A stretch of 64,000 nucleotides of DNA from positions 25,437 to 89,436 of the forward strand of contig NZ_JAGGJP010000012.1 of the NCBI RefSeq assembly GCF_017872975.1, read 5' to 3'. Positions 1 through 8,914 of this stretch are shown here, one piece after another. Made by a program: the position numbers and the translations under genes. This DNA is from Rubellimicrobium aerolatum (GTDB taxonomy: Bacteria > Pseudomonadota > Alphaproteobacteria > Rhodobacterales > Rhodobacteraceae). Numbering within the stretch: the stretch's first letter is position 1; each line of letters begins with the position of its first letter. The notes beneath the pieces are model-generated. The model was not told where the DNA came from and did not search any database. It saw only the letters and a program-made list of their open reading frames with translations.

Positions 1-1647
1 AGCCATGGCTCGCGCCGGATCGAGATCGCCAATGCCCGCGCCAACCCCGGCCTTCCACGCCTGGGGTTGCACAACGGCGATCCTTGGTGCGACCGGCGGG
101 CAGGTTTCCTGTCCGACATGGACCGCTGGGGCGTGGAGACCTTCTTCAGCATCGGCACCCGCATGGGCGACTACACGCCCGCCATCGCCGACCGGCTCTT
201 CGTCTGGCCCAACTTCGTCAACCCCGCCACCTTCCACGACTACGGCCTGCCCAAGACGGTGCCCGTGATGCTGACGGGACAGGCGGGCAGCCTCTACCCC
301 TGGCGACAGGCGGTCTATCCGCAGATCACCGCCCACTTCGCCTGCCTCGTCACGCCGACCTTCCGCTACGAGAGCCGCTCGGCCCACCGGATGCTGTCGG
401 GCGAGGGCTACGCCCGCGCGCTCAACGCCTCCATGGTCGCGCCGACCTGCGGCACGATGGGCAACGAGTTCGTCCGCAAGCACCTGGAGATCCCCGGCAG
501 CCGCTGCTGCCTCGTCACCCAGCGGACCGCCGCTCTCGAGGCCGCCGGCTTCCTCGACGGCGAGAATTGCGTCTTCGCCGAGGCCGGGGACGTCGTGGAC
601 CGGATCGACGACCTCCTGGCCTCGCCCGATCGACTGCGGGCCATCACCGACGCCGGTCACGCGCTGGTCCACGCCCGGCACACGATCCGGCACCGCCCGC
701 AGATCCGGCAATGGTTCGACCTGCAACAGTCGCTTCGCCTGGGCGAGAGCATCGTGCAGCGCGACCCCTTCGCCGACTTGGCGGTGACGGAAGGTCGGGG
801 CGGTCTCGCCTGGTCCGGCGGGCCCGCCCAGGACCGCCTCCTCGTCGCCGAAGGGCGTGCGCTGCTCGCCTCGGGCCGGACGGAGGTCGCGCGCCAGCGG
901 TTCGACGCGGCCCTGGCGCTGGTCGGCTACCTGCCCGAGGCGCGGCTCGACCTCGCCCGCTGCGACCTGACCCAGGGCGACGCGGCGGCGGCCCGCGCCC
1001 GGCTTGCCACGCTGATCGCCACCACGACCTCGGAGTATGGCGCGGCCGATCCCGACCCGGTCGAGCTCGCGTGGTTCCTGGTCGCGCTGCTCGCCTCGGG
1101 CGACGTGCCGCAGGCCGGGCGCACGCTCCTGCGCTATCCGGCCCTGTCCCATCCCTGGCTCGATCATCTGGTCCGGGCGATAGGACGGCTCGACCCGACC
1201 TTCCGCGCGTCCGCGCCGGTCCCTCATCGCCGGCCCAGCCTGCACGAGGCCCCTACCATGTCCCCGGACGAGGCCCTAGCTTGGCTGGCCGGGATGCTCA
1301 CGGCCTGCGGGCAGCCGGACCTCGCCCGTCGCCTGTCGGCCCCGGCCAACGCGGCGGCCAAGGCCCCCGCGCGCGCCTCGTCGCCGGTCCGGGCGGCCGG
1401 CGCCCTGCGCGACGGGCTCTACGCCGCCATGGACGACGCGCTGCCGCGTCTGGGCCTCGGCCACCTCAAGCCCGGCGTCCCGCCGCTGCCCGAGTTCGGC
1501 TATGGCCGGCTGCTGGCGAAGCAGGTCCTTCGGGCCGTCCTGCCGACACGCGCCCGCGAGAGGCTCTCGCGGCTGCGCGCCTGGGTCAGGGACCGGGGCG
1601 ATGCCACCCCGAACCTCGTGCCGGTCCGACCGACGGACAAACGATGA
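1..1647 (+). CDS. CgeB-like glycosyltransferase, 5' end cut by window
   Basis: The reading frame is open from the first base, so the gene begins upstream; an internal ATG lies at 115. The first ~230 visible residues look like a CgeB/spore-maturation type GT-B glycosyltransferase: a conserved GRM..Y.P core, then a GEGYARALNAS stretch and a terminal domain typical of sugar-nucleotide binding. The remaining ~290 residues are Ala/Leu/Arg-rich and helical, TPR-like, with no recognised catalytic motif. The stop overlaps the start of the next gene (ATGA at 1644), so it is co-transcribed with the flippase. This indicates a role in surface polysaccharide assembly. The donor and acceptor sugars cannot be read from the sequence. 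Confidence 0.7.
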   Translation, partial: SHGSRRIEIANARANPGLPRLGLHNGDPWCDRRAGFLSDMDRWGVETFFSIGTRMGDYTPAIADRLFVWPNFVNPATFHDYGLPKTVPVMLTGQAGSLYPWRQAVYPQITAHFACLVTPTFRYESRSAHRMLSGEGYARALNASMVAPTCGTMGNEFVRKHLEIPGSRCCLVTQRTAALEAAGFLDGENCVFAEAGDVVDRIDDLLASPDRLRAITDAGHALVHARHTIRHRPQIRQWFDLQQSLRLGESIVQRDPFADLAVTEGRGGLAWSGGPAQDRLLVAEGRALLASGRTEVARQRFDAALALVGYLPEARLDLARCDLTQGDAAAARARLATLIATTTSEYGAADPDPVELAWFLVALLASGDVPQAGRTLLRYPALSHPWLDHLVRAIGRLDPTFRASAPVPHRRPSLHEAPTMSPDEALAWLAGMLTACGQPDLARRLSAPANAAAKAPARASSPVRAAGALRDGLYAAMDDALPRLGLGHLKPGVPPLPEFGYGRLLAKQVLRAVLPTRARERLSRLRAWVRDRGDATPNLVPVRPTDKR

Positions 1648-3122
1648 GCTCCCTCCGCCTCGCCATCGTCTTCTCGGTGCTCGACAAGTATCTCGGGCAG
1701 GTCCTCGCCATCGTCACCACGGCGATCATGGCCCGCCTGCTGACGCCCGCCGAGACCGGGCTGTACCTCGTCGCTCAGGCCTTCCTTCTCCTGGCCGAGA
1801 ACTTCCGCGAGTTCGGGGTCTGCGCCTACATCGTGCAGGTGCCGGAGTTGAACCGCACCGTGCTGCGAACCTCCTTCACGATCACCGCCCTGACCTCCTG
1901 GGCCATCGGCGCGGTCATCTATCTGAGCGGCAACGCGGTGGCCGCCTTCTACGGCAACCCCGACCTGCCGCACCTGCTCCATATCGCGGCGCTGGGCTTC
2001 GTGGTCGCGCCCTTCGGCAGCCCCGCCGTGGCGCTCCTGCGCCGCGACCTCGACTTCCGCGCCATCGCGGCCATCAACGTGATCTCGGCCACGGCGATCG
2101 CGGTCGTGACCGTCGCTCTGGGGTTCATTGGCTATGGCGCGGCGAGCTACTTCTGGGCCTACGCGGCAGGGTCGATCCTGCTCGCCGGGCTGGCGATCCG
2201 GCGGCGGCCCGACCTGGGCATCTTCCAGCCCTCGCTCCACGGCGCGCGGACGATCCTGTCCTTTGGCCTGACCTCCTCGGTAGTGACGGTGACGAATCTC
2301 GCCTACGACATGCTGCCCAAGCTGGCGCTCGGCAAGATCCTGGGCTTCGACGCGGTGGGCCTGTTCACCCGCGCCGTGACGATCTGCCAGCTTCCCGACC
2401 GGCTTCTGCTCTCCGGCCTGACGCCGGTGATCCTGCCGGCCATGGCCGACCACCGGCGCAACGGCGGCGACCTCCGGGCCATCTACGTGCGAGGTTACAG
2501 CTTCATGTCGGCGGTGCAGTGGCCGGCGCTGCTGATGCTGGCGCTGCTGGCCGATCCGGTCGTGCAGGTGCTCCTGGGCTCGCAATGGGGCCAAGTGCCG
2601 CCGCTGGTGCGCCTCCTCGCGCTCGCGGCGATGACGCTGGCCCCAGCCTTCATGACCTATCCGCTGCTGGTCGCGACCGGGCACATCCGCTACGCGCTCT
2701 ACGCGACCTTCCTCAGCCTGCCGCCGGCGGCGGCGATCCTGGTGCTGGCGGCCCATCACGGGCTGACGGCGGTGGCGGCCAGCGCCTTCGTCACCGCGCC
2801 GCTACAGATGCTGATCGCCCTCCTGTTCATCCGGCGGGCCATCGGGATGCCTTGGAAGGAACTGGGCCGCGCCTCGATGACCAGCCTCGCCATCACGGCG
2901 GCGACCGTGGCGATCCCGCTCGCGGTCGTCGGGACCTCGCCGACCGGCCTCGACCTCGACTGGGGGCGGACCGTGCTGGCCGTCCTTGGCGGCGCGCTGG
3001 GCTGGGGGATCGCGCTGCGACTGGCCCGGCACCCGCTCTTGGCCGAGGTGGTCGGGATCGGCCACCGAGCGCTGCGCCGCGTCCGGCCCGCCACGCCGGC
3101 CCCCGTGGGCGGCCTCGGCTGA
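1644..3122 (+). CDS. Wzx-type oligosaccharide flippase family protein
   Basis: A 492-aa, very hydrophobic protein of the MATE/polysaccharide-transport (Wzx/RfbX) class. It begins MSSLRLAIVFSVLDKYLGQ and shows about a dozen to fourteen membrane segments, normal for lipid-linked oligosaccharide flippases. A conserved N-terminal half contains LLTPAETGLYLVAQAF and a charged loop near LRRDLDFRAIA. It would move a lipid-linked glycan across the inner membrane. The ATG overlaps the stop of the glycosyltransferase gene by 4 bases, which fixes the start and implies an operon. It converges on manC, leaving 22 bases between the stops. Substrate unknown. Confidence 0.8.
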   Translation: MSSLRLAIVFSVLDKYLGQVLAIVTTAIMARLLTPAETGLYLVAQAFLLLAENFREFGVCAYIVQVPELNRTVLRTSFTITALTSWAIGAVIYLSGNAVAAFYGNPDLPHLLHIAALGFVVAPFGSPAVALLRRDLDFRAIAAINVISATAIAVVTVALGFIGYGAASYFWAYAAGSILLAGLAIRRRPDLGIFQPSLHGARTILSFGLTSSVVTVTNLAYDMLPKLALGKILGFDAVGLFTRAVTICQLPDRLLLSGLTPVILPAMADHRRNGGDLRAIYVRGYSFMSAVQWPALLMLALLADPVVQVLLGSQWGQVPPLVRLLALAAMTLAPAFMTYPLLVATGHIRYALYATFLSLPPAAAILVLAAHHGLTAVAASAFVTAPLQMLIALLFIRRAIGMPWKELGRASMTSLAITAATVAIPLAVVGTSPTGLDLDWGRTVLAVLGGALGWGIALRLARHPLLAEVVGIGHRALRRVRPATPAPVGGLG

Positions 3123-3144
3123 GGCCGCCAGGGCGCGCGGGCGC

Positions 3145-4593
3145 TCAGGTCCGCGCGTAGACATCCTCGTAGCGGATGATGTCGTCCTCGCCGACATAGG
3201 CGCCGGTCTGCACCTCGATCAGGACCATCGGCACCTTGCCCGGGTTCTCCATGCGGTGGACGGCGCCGAGCGGGATGTAGACCGACTCGTTCTCGGTCAC
3301 GAGCCGCACCTCGTCGCCCACCGTCACCCGCGCCGTCCCCGCCACCACGATCCAGTGCTCGGAGCGGTGGACGTGCGATTGCAGGCTCAGCGCCGCGCCG
3401 GGATGAACCAGGATGCGCTTGACCTGGAAGCGGGGGCCGACCACCAGGCTCTCGAACCAGCCCCAGGGGCGATGGTCCTTGGGGAACTGCCCGGCCTGCG
3501 GCACGCCCTTGGCCTTCAGCACCTCCACCGCCTTCCGCACGTCCTGCGCCCGGCTCATGTCGGCCACCAGAACGGCGTCGTTCATCGCCACCGCCATGAT
3601 GTTCCGCAGCCCGATCCCCACGATCTCGAGCTGCTGGGAGTCCGACCGCAGCAGCGTGTCCCGGCAGTCGATCGCCGTGGCGCCCCCGGTCAGCACCACG
3701 CCGGCGTCGTCGGGCAGGCTCTCGCGCCAGACGGCGTCCCATCCGCCCAGGTCGGACCAGGCCGAGCCATAGGGCACCACCGACAGGTTCGCCGCCTTCT
3801 CCATCACCGCGTAATCGACCGAGATCTCGCGCGTCCGCGCCCAGGGCCCGGGGGCGAGCCGCAGGAACCCGAGGTCGGGCCGCGCCTCGCGCACGGCGGC
3901 CTCGACCGGCTCCAAAAGGTCGGGTGCGTGGGCGCGAAAGGCTGCCAGGATGTCCTTCGCCGCGAACAGGAAGATGCCGGCGTTCCACAGGAACGTGCCC
4001 TTGGCCAGCATCCGCGCCGCCGCCTCGGCCTCCGGCTTCTCGACGAAGCGGCGAAGGGGCAGGGGCTCCTGCGCCTCCTCCGGCAGGCCCGGCACCTCCA
4101 GGTAGCCATAGGCGGTCTCGGCGTGCGTCGGCCGGATGCCGAAGGTCACGAGCCGCCCCTCGGCCACGGCCGAAAGCCCCCGCGCGACGGCCTCGTGGAA
4201 GGCGGCGGCGTCGGGAATCACGTGGTCGGAGGGCGCGACGAGGAGGATCGCCTCGGGATCCCGCGCCGCCAGGTGCAACGCGGCGGCCAGGATCGCGGGC
4301 GCGGTGTTCCGCCCCTCGGGCTCGATCAGCACCGCGCCGGGATCGACCTCGACGGCACCCATCTGCTCGGCGACGATGAAGCGGAAATCGTTGCCCGTGA
4401 CCACCACCGGCGCGTCGAAGTCCAGCGCCCACTCCGGCCCAGCCGCGCTCCCCGAAAGACGGCGGACCGAGGCCTGGAACAGCGACTCCTCGCCCAGGAG
4501 CGGGGCGAACTGCTTGGGGTAGCTCTTGCGCGACAGCGGCCAGAGCCGGGTGCCGGACCCCCCGGCAAGAAGGACGGGCGTGATGCGGGTCAT
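3145..4593 (-). CDS. manC: Mannose-1-phosphate guanylyltransferase / mannose-6-phosphate isomerase
   Basis: A 482-aa bifunctional ManC/AlgA enzyme of normal family length. It makes GDP-mannose from mannose-1-phosphate and GTP, and interconverts fructose-6-phosphate and mannose-6-phosphate. The N-terminus has the nucleotidyltransferase signature LLAGGSGTRLWPLSRKSYPKQF. The last ~130 residues are the cupin-type isomerase domain, with RPWGWFESL, HRSEHWIVVAGTA and the E-x-x-Y-I-P-x-G-x-x-H pattern. The start at 4593 is preceded by GAGGAG at a suitable distance; the open frame runs further upstream but has no family similarity there. It supplies activated mannose for the neighbouring polysaccharide genes. 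Confidence 0.93.
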   Translation of the reverse strand: MTRITPVLLAGGSGTRLWPLSRKSYPKQFAPLLGEESLFQASVRRLSGSAAGPEWALDFDAPVVVTGNDFRFIVAEQMGAVEVDPGAVLIEPEGRNTAPAILAAALHLAARDPEAILLVAPSDHVIPDAAAFHEAVARGLSAVAEGRLVTFGIRPTHAETAYGYLEVPGLPEEAQEPLPLRRFVEKPEAEAAARMLAKGTFLWNAGIFLFAAKDILAAFRAHAPDLLEPVEAAVREARPDLGFLRLAPGPWARTREISVDYAVMEKAANLSVVPYGSAWSDLGGWDAVWRESLPDDAGVVLTGGATAIDCRDTLLRSDSQQLEIVGIGLRNIMAVAMNDAVLVADMSRAQDVRKAVEVLKAKGVPQAGQFPKDHRPWGWFESLVVGPRFQVKRILVHPGAALSLQSHVHRSEHWIVVAGTARVTVGDEVRLVTENESVYIPLGAVHRMENPGKVPMVLIEVQTGAYVGEDDIIRYEDVYART

Positions 4594-4770
4594 GGCAGGG
4601 GACTCCTCGGTTGGGCGCTGGAAAGGGGGGCGGGACCGGCGGGCCAGGTCGCGCGTCGCGGGATCGGGGCTCGCCGGGCCATCGGGGCTCCCTTGACGGG
4701 ATGGGTCGGCCGAGCCTAGGCCGGGATGGCCGGACCCGGGCATTGCCCCATGCGGCGGAGCCCGCCGCCC

Positions 4771-4793
4771 GGCCCTCACCTTTCGGTGGGGCC
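4771..4793 (-). terminator. Candidate terminator hairpin of the beta-helix gene
   Basis: GGCCCTCACC and GGTGGGGCC flank a TTTC loop, giving a GC-rich stem with one bulge. It lies 30-52 bases past the stop of the beta-helix gene. A second small stem (CGGCGG/CCGCCG, 4753-4767) follows. No U-run is present, so intrinsic termination is uncertain. Confidence 0.35.
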
Positions 4794-4822
4794 GGCCCTC
4801 GTCCCGATGCGCCTTCCGCTGC

Positions 4823-6187
4823 TCAGCCGCCGGCCTCGATCGCCCCAAGGTCCACCGCCTCGCCCCGGACGCGGGGGACGCCCGTCAGGTCGGTCGCGGG
4901 CAGGCCCAGGCGGGCCGTCCCGGCGTCGATGGCGGGCGAGCCCGGCCCGGGCGCGAAGTCGCCCCACTCCGGCGCGACCAGACCGGGGTTCAGGCCCAGG
5001 AGGTTGCCGTCGCCCGGATCGGGCTCGGGGTTGCCGCCGTCCGTCCGGGTCACCGCGCCCCCCGGCGCCAGCGCCAGCCCGAGGTTGTGGGACCACGTCA
5101 CGTCGCGGTTCTCGTAGCCGTCGTAGGAGACGTTATCGAGAGCGGTGTTGTCCGGGTTGATCGAGGCGTCGGCCACGGCGATGTTGTTGACCCACACGTT
5201 GTCGCTCGACTGGGCGTTCGACAGCTCCCCCCGCCAGGTGCCGGGGTTGAGGTCGTCGGTGTTGTTGCGCCAGGAGGTGTTGTTCCGCACCGTCACGTGG
5301 TCGCTCCAGGTGACCTGGATGCCCTTGCCGCCGTTGCCGTGGACAAGGTTGTTCTCGACCAGCGTGGGATGGGGATAGGGCTCCACCCCCTCGGTCTGCG
5401 TGTGGCGGAAGTCGTCGATGATGATGCCGTTGCCGTCGGTGTGCGGGTCGGTGATCGCCGGGCCCTCGACGTTGTCGTGGGAATGGTTGCCCCGGATCAC
5501 GTTTCGAAAGCCCTCCGACCCCTCGTCCCCCGCGACGGCCCGCGCCCAGTAGATGGAGATGCCGCTGCCCTGGAAGCCGTTCGTCGCGGTGTTGCCAAAA
5601 GACTCGTTGCCCTCGAACCAAAGGAACTCCCCCTTCCAGGCGGAGATGCCGCTGCCGCCGCTGTCGTGGACGCGGCTGTTGAGCACCTTGACGTGGTGCG
5701 CGTCCTCGATGTCGATGGCGTGCCCCTCGCCGCCCACCACGTCGAGCCCGTCGATCACGACGAAGCTGGCCCGCACCAGCAGCGTCGAATAGGCCCCAGG
5801 CGGCGGCCGCAGCAGCGCCCCATGCCGGTTCGCCGCGCGCAGGACGACATAGCCGTCCGTCGCGTCGGCGGCGCCGCCGCCCGTCTCCCAGCGGACGGCC
5901 TCCGCGTAGGTCCCGTCCGCGAGAGTCACGCAGTCGCCCGGCCGAAGCGGGGCGGCGACCGCGTGTCCGATCGTCGCCCAGGGCGCGTCGGCGCCACCCG
6001 CCGCCGCGTCCGAGCCCGTCGGCGCCACGTGGAACTCCCGCAGGCAGGCATGGGACGTGCCCGTGACCCAGGCCAGCCCGGTCGGGCCCGGCCCCGCGTC
6101 GGCCCACAAGCCGGCCACGACCCCGACCCCGACCCCGGCAACCCCCATGACCCCGCCCAGCGCCAGGACCGACACGTGCTGCCGCAT
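4823..6187 (-). CDS. Secreted right-handed parallel beta-helix repeat protein
   Basis: A 454-aa protein. The first ~30 residues (MRQHVSVLALGGVMGVAGVG...) form a hydrophobic signal or anchor. After it comes a DUF1565/PbH1 domain start (FHVAPTGSDAAAGG..APWATIGHAV) and then many short beta-helix rungs rich in Asn and Gly (VLNSRVHDSGGSGIS, VIRGNHSHDN, VENNLVHGNGGKGI). The end has a conserved SPAIDAGTA...DLGAIE motif. This fold is found in pectate-lyase-like polysaccharide lyases, epimerases and adhesins. No catalytic Lys/Arg/Asp set could be assigned, so substrate and activity are unknown. The chosen ATG has GGGAGGAA just upstream; the frame is open ~100 codons earlier but that part is low-complexity. 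Its position by polysaccharide genes suggests glycan processing. Confidence 0.72.
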   Translation of the reverse strand: MRQHVSVLALGGVMGVAGVGVGVVAGLWADAGPGPTGLAWVTGTSHACLREFHVAPTGSDAAAGGADAPWATIGHAVAAPLRPGDCVTLADGTYAEAVRWETGGGAADATDGYVVLRAANRHGALLRPPPGAYSTLLVRASFVVIDGLDVVGGEGHAIDIEDAHHVKVLNSRVHDSGGSGISAWKGEFLWFEGNESFGNTATNGFQGSGISIYWARAVAGDEGSEGFRNVIRGNHSHDNVEGPAITDPHTDGNGIIIDDFRHTQTEGVEPYPHPTLVENNLVHGNGGKGIQVTWSDHVTVRNNTSWRNNTDDLNPGTWRGELSNAQSSDNVWVNNIAVADASINPDNTALDNVSYDGYENRDVTWSHNLGLALAPGGAVTRTDGGNPEPDPGDGNLLGLNPGLVAPEWGDFAPGPGSPAIDAGTARLGLPATDLTGVPRVRGEAVDLGAIEAGG

Positions 6188-6531
6188 GGCTTCCTCCCGT
6201 TCCGCCTCCCGCCGCGATCCCGGCGGCTCCCCTCTGCCGTTGTGCCACCGGACGATGCGCGAACCAACGGCGTTCGTGCATGACGCGAGGACGCCGCCGC
6301 GTTCGCGGAAGCCGGCCGGGCTTGCCGGAGCGGCAGCGAAGCGCGCGGGGGCTGGCAACCGTCGCGAACGCCCTAGGTCTGGACACGTCGGCGACGGGCA
6401 AAAGGTGGGAGCTGCGGAGTGCGGGCACGACGGTCCTGGAACGATGACGCGGCCCTGTCCGGCCCTTCGGCCCACCCCGCGGACCGAGGCAGGGGATCGG
6501 TCCATGGCGTCGCAGCCCCGGGGACCCGGGC
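6188..6531. other. Intergenic region between beta-helix gene and ctaG
   Basis: There is no convincing coding region in these 344 bases, which hold the divergent upstream regions of the beta-helix gene and ctaG. The only clear structure is a perfect inverted repeat, GGACCGA-N9-TCGGTCC, at 6481-6503, 29 bases before the ctaG ATG. No tRNA and no consensus -35/-10 pair were seen. Confidence 0.5.
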
Positions 6532-7233
6532 ATGAGCGGCTGGGAGGGCGCCTATTGCGGCCCCGCGCCGTCCCCGGCCGAGCTGCTCGGCCGCTGGAAC
6601 CTCGACCCCGTCGCGCTGGGGGCGATCCTGCTCGTGGCGCTCTGGGCGGGCCGCAACCGGCCCGGTGCGGCGGCCGTCGCCGTGCTGGCGCTGGCCTTGG
6701 TCTCGCCGCTCTGCGCTCTGTCCTCGGCGCTGTTCTCGGCCCGCGTCCTCCACCACGTCCTCCTGGTCGCCGTGGCCGCGCCGCTCCTGGCGCTCGCGCG
6801 GCCGGCGCGGACCCCCACCGGCGCGGGCCTGCCCTTCCTCCTTGCCACCGCCGCGCTCTGGCTCTGGCACGCGCCGGGGCCCTACGACGCGGCGCTGGCC
6901 CACAAGGGCCTTTACGGGATCATGCAGATCAGCCTCCTCGGCACGGCCGTCCTGTTCTGGCGCGCGGCCTTTTCCAGGCCAGGGGGCTCCGGCGCCCTTT
7001 GGGTGCTCCTCGCTTACATGGCGATGGGCCTCCTCGGCGCGCTCCTCACCTTCGCGCCCGCGCCGCTCTACGCCGCCCACGCCGTCGCGCCGCTCCTTTG
7101 GGGGCTGGAGCCGCTGGCCGACCAGCAGCTCGGCGGCCTTTTGATGTGGGTGCCGGCGGGCCTGCCCTTCGCGGCCTGGGGCGCGCTCCTCGCCCGCCGC
7201 GCCTGGGCCGCCTCGACGGAGGAACCCGCATGA
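6532..7233 (+). CDS. ctaG: Cytochrome c oxidase assembly protein, CtaG (caa3_CtaG) family
   Basis: A 233-aa polytopic membrane protein with about seven hydrophobic segments. Family-typical features are the HHVLLVAVAAPLLALARP stretch, a WLWHAPGPYDAAL motif, and a C-terminal LLWGLEPLADQQLGGLLMWVP. This is the caa3-type CtaG family (DUF1404-like), not the Cox11-type CtaG; it is linked to assembly of some heme-copper oxidases. It opens a tight cluster with copD-like, DUF2231 and cox genes. Its stop overlaps the next ATG (ATGA at 7230). The start is supported by a GGGGA sequence upstream. Confidence 0.85.
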   Translation: MSGWEGAYCGPAPSPAELLGRWNLDPVALGAILLVALWAGRNRPGAAAVAVLALALVSPLCALSSALFSARVLHHVLLVAVAAPLLALARPARTPTGAGLPFLLATAALWLWHAPGPYDAALAHKGLYGIMQISLLGTAVLFWRAAFSRPGGSGALWVLLAYMAMGLLGALLTFAPAPLYAAHAVAPLLWGLEPLADQQLGGLLMWVPAGLPFAAWGALLARRAWAASTEEPA

Positions 7234-7739
7234 CCTGGGCCGAGGCGGTCGTGCCGCATCTGAAGGTGCTCCATATCGGCTTCCTCTCGCTCTGGGTGGC
7301 GGGCCTCGTGGCCTTGCCCCGGATGCTCGCGCGCCACGACCCGGCCATCGGGCAGGCCGACTTCGCCCGCATCCGCCATGCCACCCATTACGGCTACGTC
7401 TGGGCCGTCACGCCGGCCGCCGTCCTCGCCATCGCCTCGGGCACCGCGCTCATCTTCCTGCGCGAGGTCTTCACCGCCTGGATGCTCGCCAAACTGGTCC
7501 TCGTGGCCGGCCTCGTCGCGCTCCACGCCTGGGTCGGGCACACCCTCGTTCAGGTGGCCGAGACCGAGGGCCGGCACGAGCCGCCGGGGCCGCTCCTGCC
7601 GCTTCTCGTCCTCCTCGCCGCCGTGCTGGGCATCCTCGTCCTGGTCCTCGCCAAGCCCGAGCTGGCCGAGGTTCCGCTGCCCCGGTGGCTGCTGGAGCCC
7701 GTCGGGGGTCAGCTCCCCTTCGACGTGCCCAGGCGATAG
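7230..7739 (+). CDS. CopD-family / HemJ-like membrane protein
   Basis: A 169-aa protein with four predicted membrane helices. It begins MTWAEAVVPHLKVLHIGFLSLWVAGL, where the H-x-x-x-x-x-x-S/W pattern resembles the CopD/HemJ heme- or copper-associated membrane domain. A second His occurs in RIRHATHYGYVWAVTPAA. It probably helps metal or heme delivery to the oxidase encoded next door, but this rests on context. The start overlaps the ctaG stop. The 3' end overlaps the convergent DUF2231 gene by 31 bases. Confidence 0.65.
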   Translation: MTWAEAVVPHLKVLHIGFLSLWVAGLVALPRMLARHDPAIGQADFARIRHATHYGYVWAVTPAAVLAIASGTALIFLREVFTAWMLAKLVLVAGLVALHAWVGHTLVQVAETEGRHEPPGPLLPLLVLLAAVLGILVLVLAKPELAEVPLPRWLLEPVGGQLPFDVPRR

Positions 7740-8230
7740 TCGAAGACGAGCTTCCCCCCATGCCAGCCCGTCGCAGACACCACCAGCACCGCGAAGCCCG
7801 ACATCAGGAGGCCCCAGGGCAGGACCGCCGCCTCGTAGCCCGTCAGCCGCCAGCCCCAGTTGAGCCCGAGCAGCGACAGCAGCATCACCGCGATGGCGAA
7901 ATGCGTCCAGGCGGCGGCGCGGATGCGGATACCCGGCACCATCAGCAGCTCCATGGTCCCGGTGGCCCCGGCCCCCAGCCCGAACAGGAACGCCGTCCCC
8001 GAGGCCCAGAGCCCGGCCCAGGCCCAGCGCTCCTGCCCCGACCACCAATAGAGCGCGTCCGCCCCGAAAGCGCAGAAGGTCAGCGCCACCGGGAAGGCCA
8101 CCGTCATGGCGTGGAGCGGGTGCCCCCAGATCGCCACCCGCGACTCCGTTTCCTCGAAGCCGGGCGCGTCGTCGATCGGGTCGTCGAACTCCCGCGCTTC
8201 CTCCCGGCCTTGCACCATTTCCTGAGCCAT
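7709..8230 (-). CDS. DUF2231 membrane protein
   Basis: A 173-aa protein with a ~30-residue acidic cytoplasmic N-terminus followed by four membrane helices. The signature GHPLHAMTVAFPVALTFCAFGADALYWW at residues ~36-63 and the central MVPGIRIRAAAWTHFAIAV match DUF2231, often found beside heme-copper oxidase and cytochrome genes. It lies on the opposite strand inside the oxidase cluster: its end overlaps the copD-like gene, and its start overlaps the proposed start of coxB by 21 bases. Function unknown; the Gly-His-Pro-His motif could bind heme. Confidence 0.72.
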   Translation of the reverse strand: MAQEMVQGREEAREFDDPIDDAPGFEETESRVAIWGHPLHAMTVAFPVALTFCAFGADALYWWSGQERWAWAGLWASGTAFLFGLGAGATGTMELLMVPGIRIRAAAWTHFAIAVMLLSLLGLNWGWRLTGYEAAVLPWGLLMSGFAVLVVSATGWHGGKLVFDYRLGTSKGS

Positions 8231-8914
8231 CCGCGCCTCCGCCTGCTCCTGCCGCTCGGCTACCTAGGGCTGCTGCCCGGCTGCGTCGAACGGCTGTCGG
8301 CGCTGCACCCCGCCGGACCGGCGGCCTCGGCCATCGCGACGCTCTGGCAGGTCCTCCTCGGAGGCGCGGCGGCGATCTTCCTTCTCGTCATGGCGCTGGT
8401 CCTCGCGGCCCTCCGCCGCCGGCCCCCGGCGGGGACCGACGACACGGGGGCCGAGCGGGTCTGGCTCTGGGGCCTGGGCCTCGCCTTCCCGGCCGTCACC
8501 CTCGTCGCCCTCACCACCTACGGCCTCGTCGTGGGCGAGCGCCTCCTGCCGCGCGACGCCCCCGACCTCGTGACCGTGCGGGCCGAGGCGCGGCAATGGG
8601 CCTGGACCTTCGCCTACGCCGACGCGCCGGGCCGCACGACCGAGGGTGTGCTCCACATCCCCGCCGGCCGGCCGGTGGACGTGGAGATCACCAGCGCCGA
8701 CGTGCTCCACAGCTTCTGGGTGCCCCGCCTCGCCGGCAAGCTCGACGCCATCCCCGGCCACGTCAACGTGCTGCGCCTGGAAGCCTTCGCGCCCGGCCGC
8801 TACGACGGCGTCTCGGCCGAGTTCAACGGCACGGGCTACCGCGACCACGCCTTCGCCGTCGAGGCGCACGACCCCGCCGCTTGGGCCGCCTTCCTCGCCG
8901 GAGAGACCCCATGA
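8210..8914 (+). CDS. coxB: Heme-copper oxidase subunit II lacking the CuA ligands
   Basis: About 234 aa: a short lipoprotein-like leader (LLPGC at the cleavage site), two membrane helices, then a periplasmic cupredoxin domain (EARQWAWTF, DVLHSFWVPRLAGKLDAIPG). In cytochrome c oxidases the binuclear CuA site uses His, then Cys-x-Glu-x-Cys-x3-His-x2-Met. Here the first His (H167) and the Glu (E204) are kept, but the other positions read Ser202, Asn206, Tyr210 and His213. CuA therefore cannot form, as in quinol-oxidase subunit II. No ATG fits; TTG at 8210 is the best start guess and lacks a clear ribosome site. The stop overlaps the next ATG. The electron donor is probably quinol, or unknown. 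Confidence 0.8.
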   Translation: MHHFLSHPRLRLLLPLGYLGLLPGCVERLSALHPAGPAASAIATLWQVLLGGAAAIFLLVMALVLAALRRRPPAGTDDTGAERVWLWGLGLAFPAVTLVALTTYGLVVGERLLPRDAPDLVTVRAEARQWAWTFAYADAPGRTTEGVLHIPAGRPVDVEITSADVLHSFWVPRLAGKLDAIPGHVNVLRLEAFAPGRYDGVSAEFNGTGYRDHAFAVEAHDPAAWAAFLAGETP

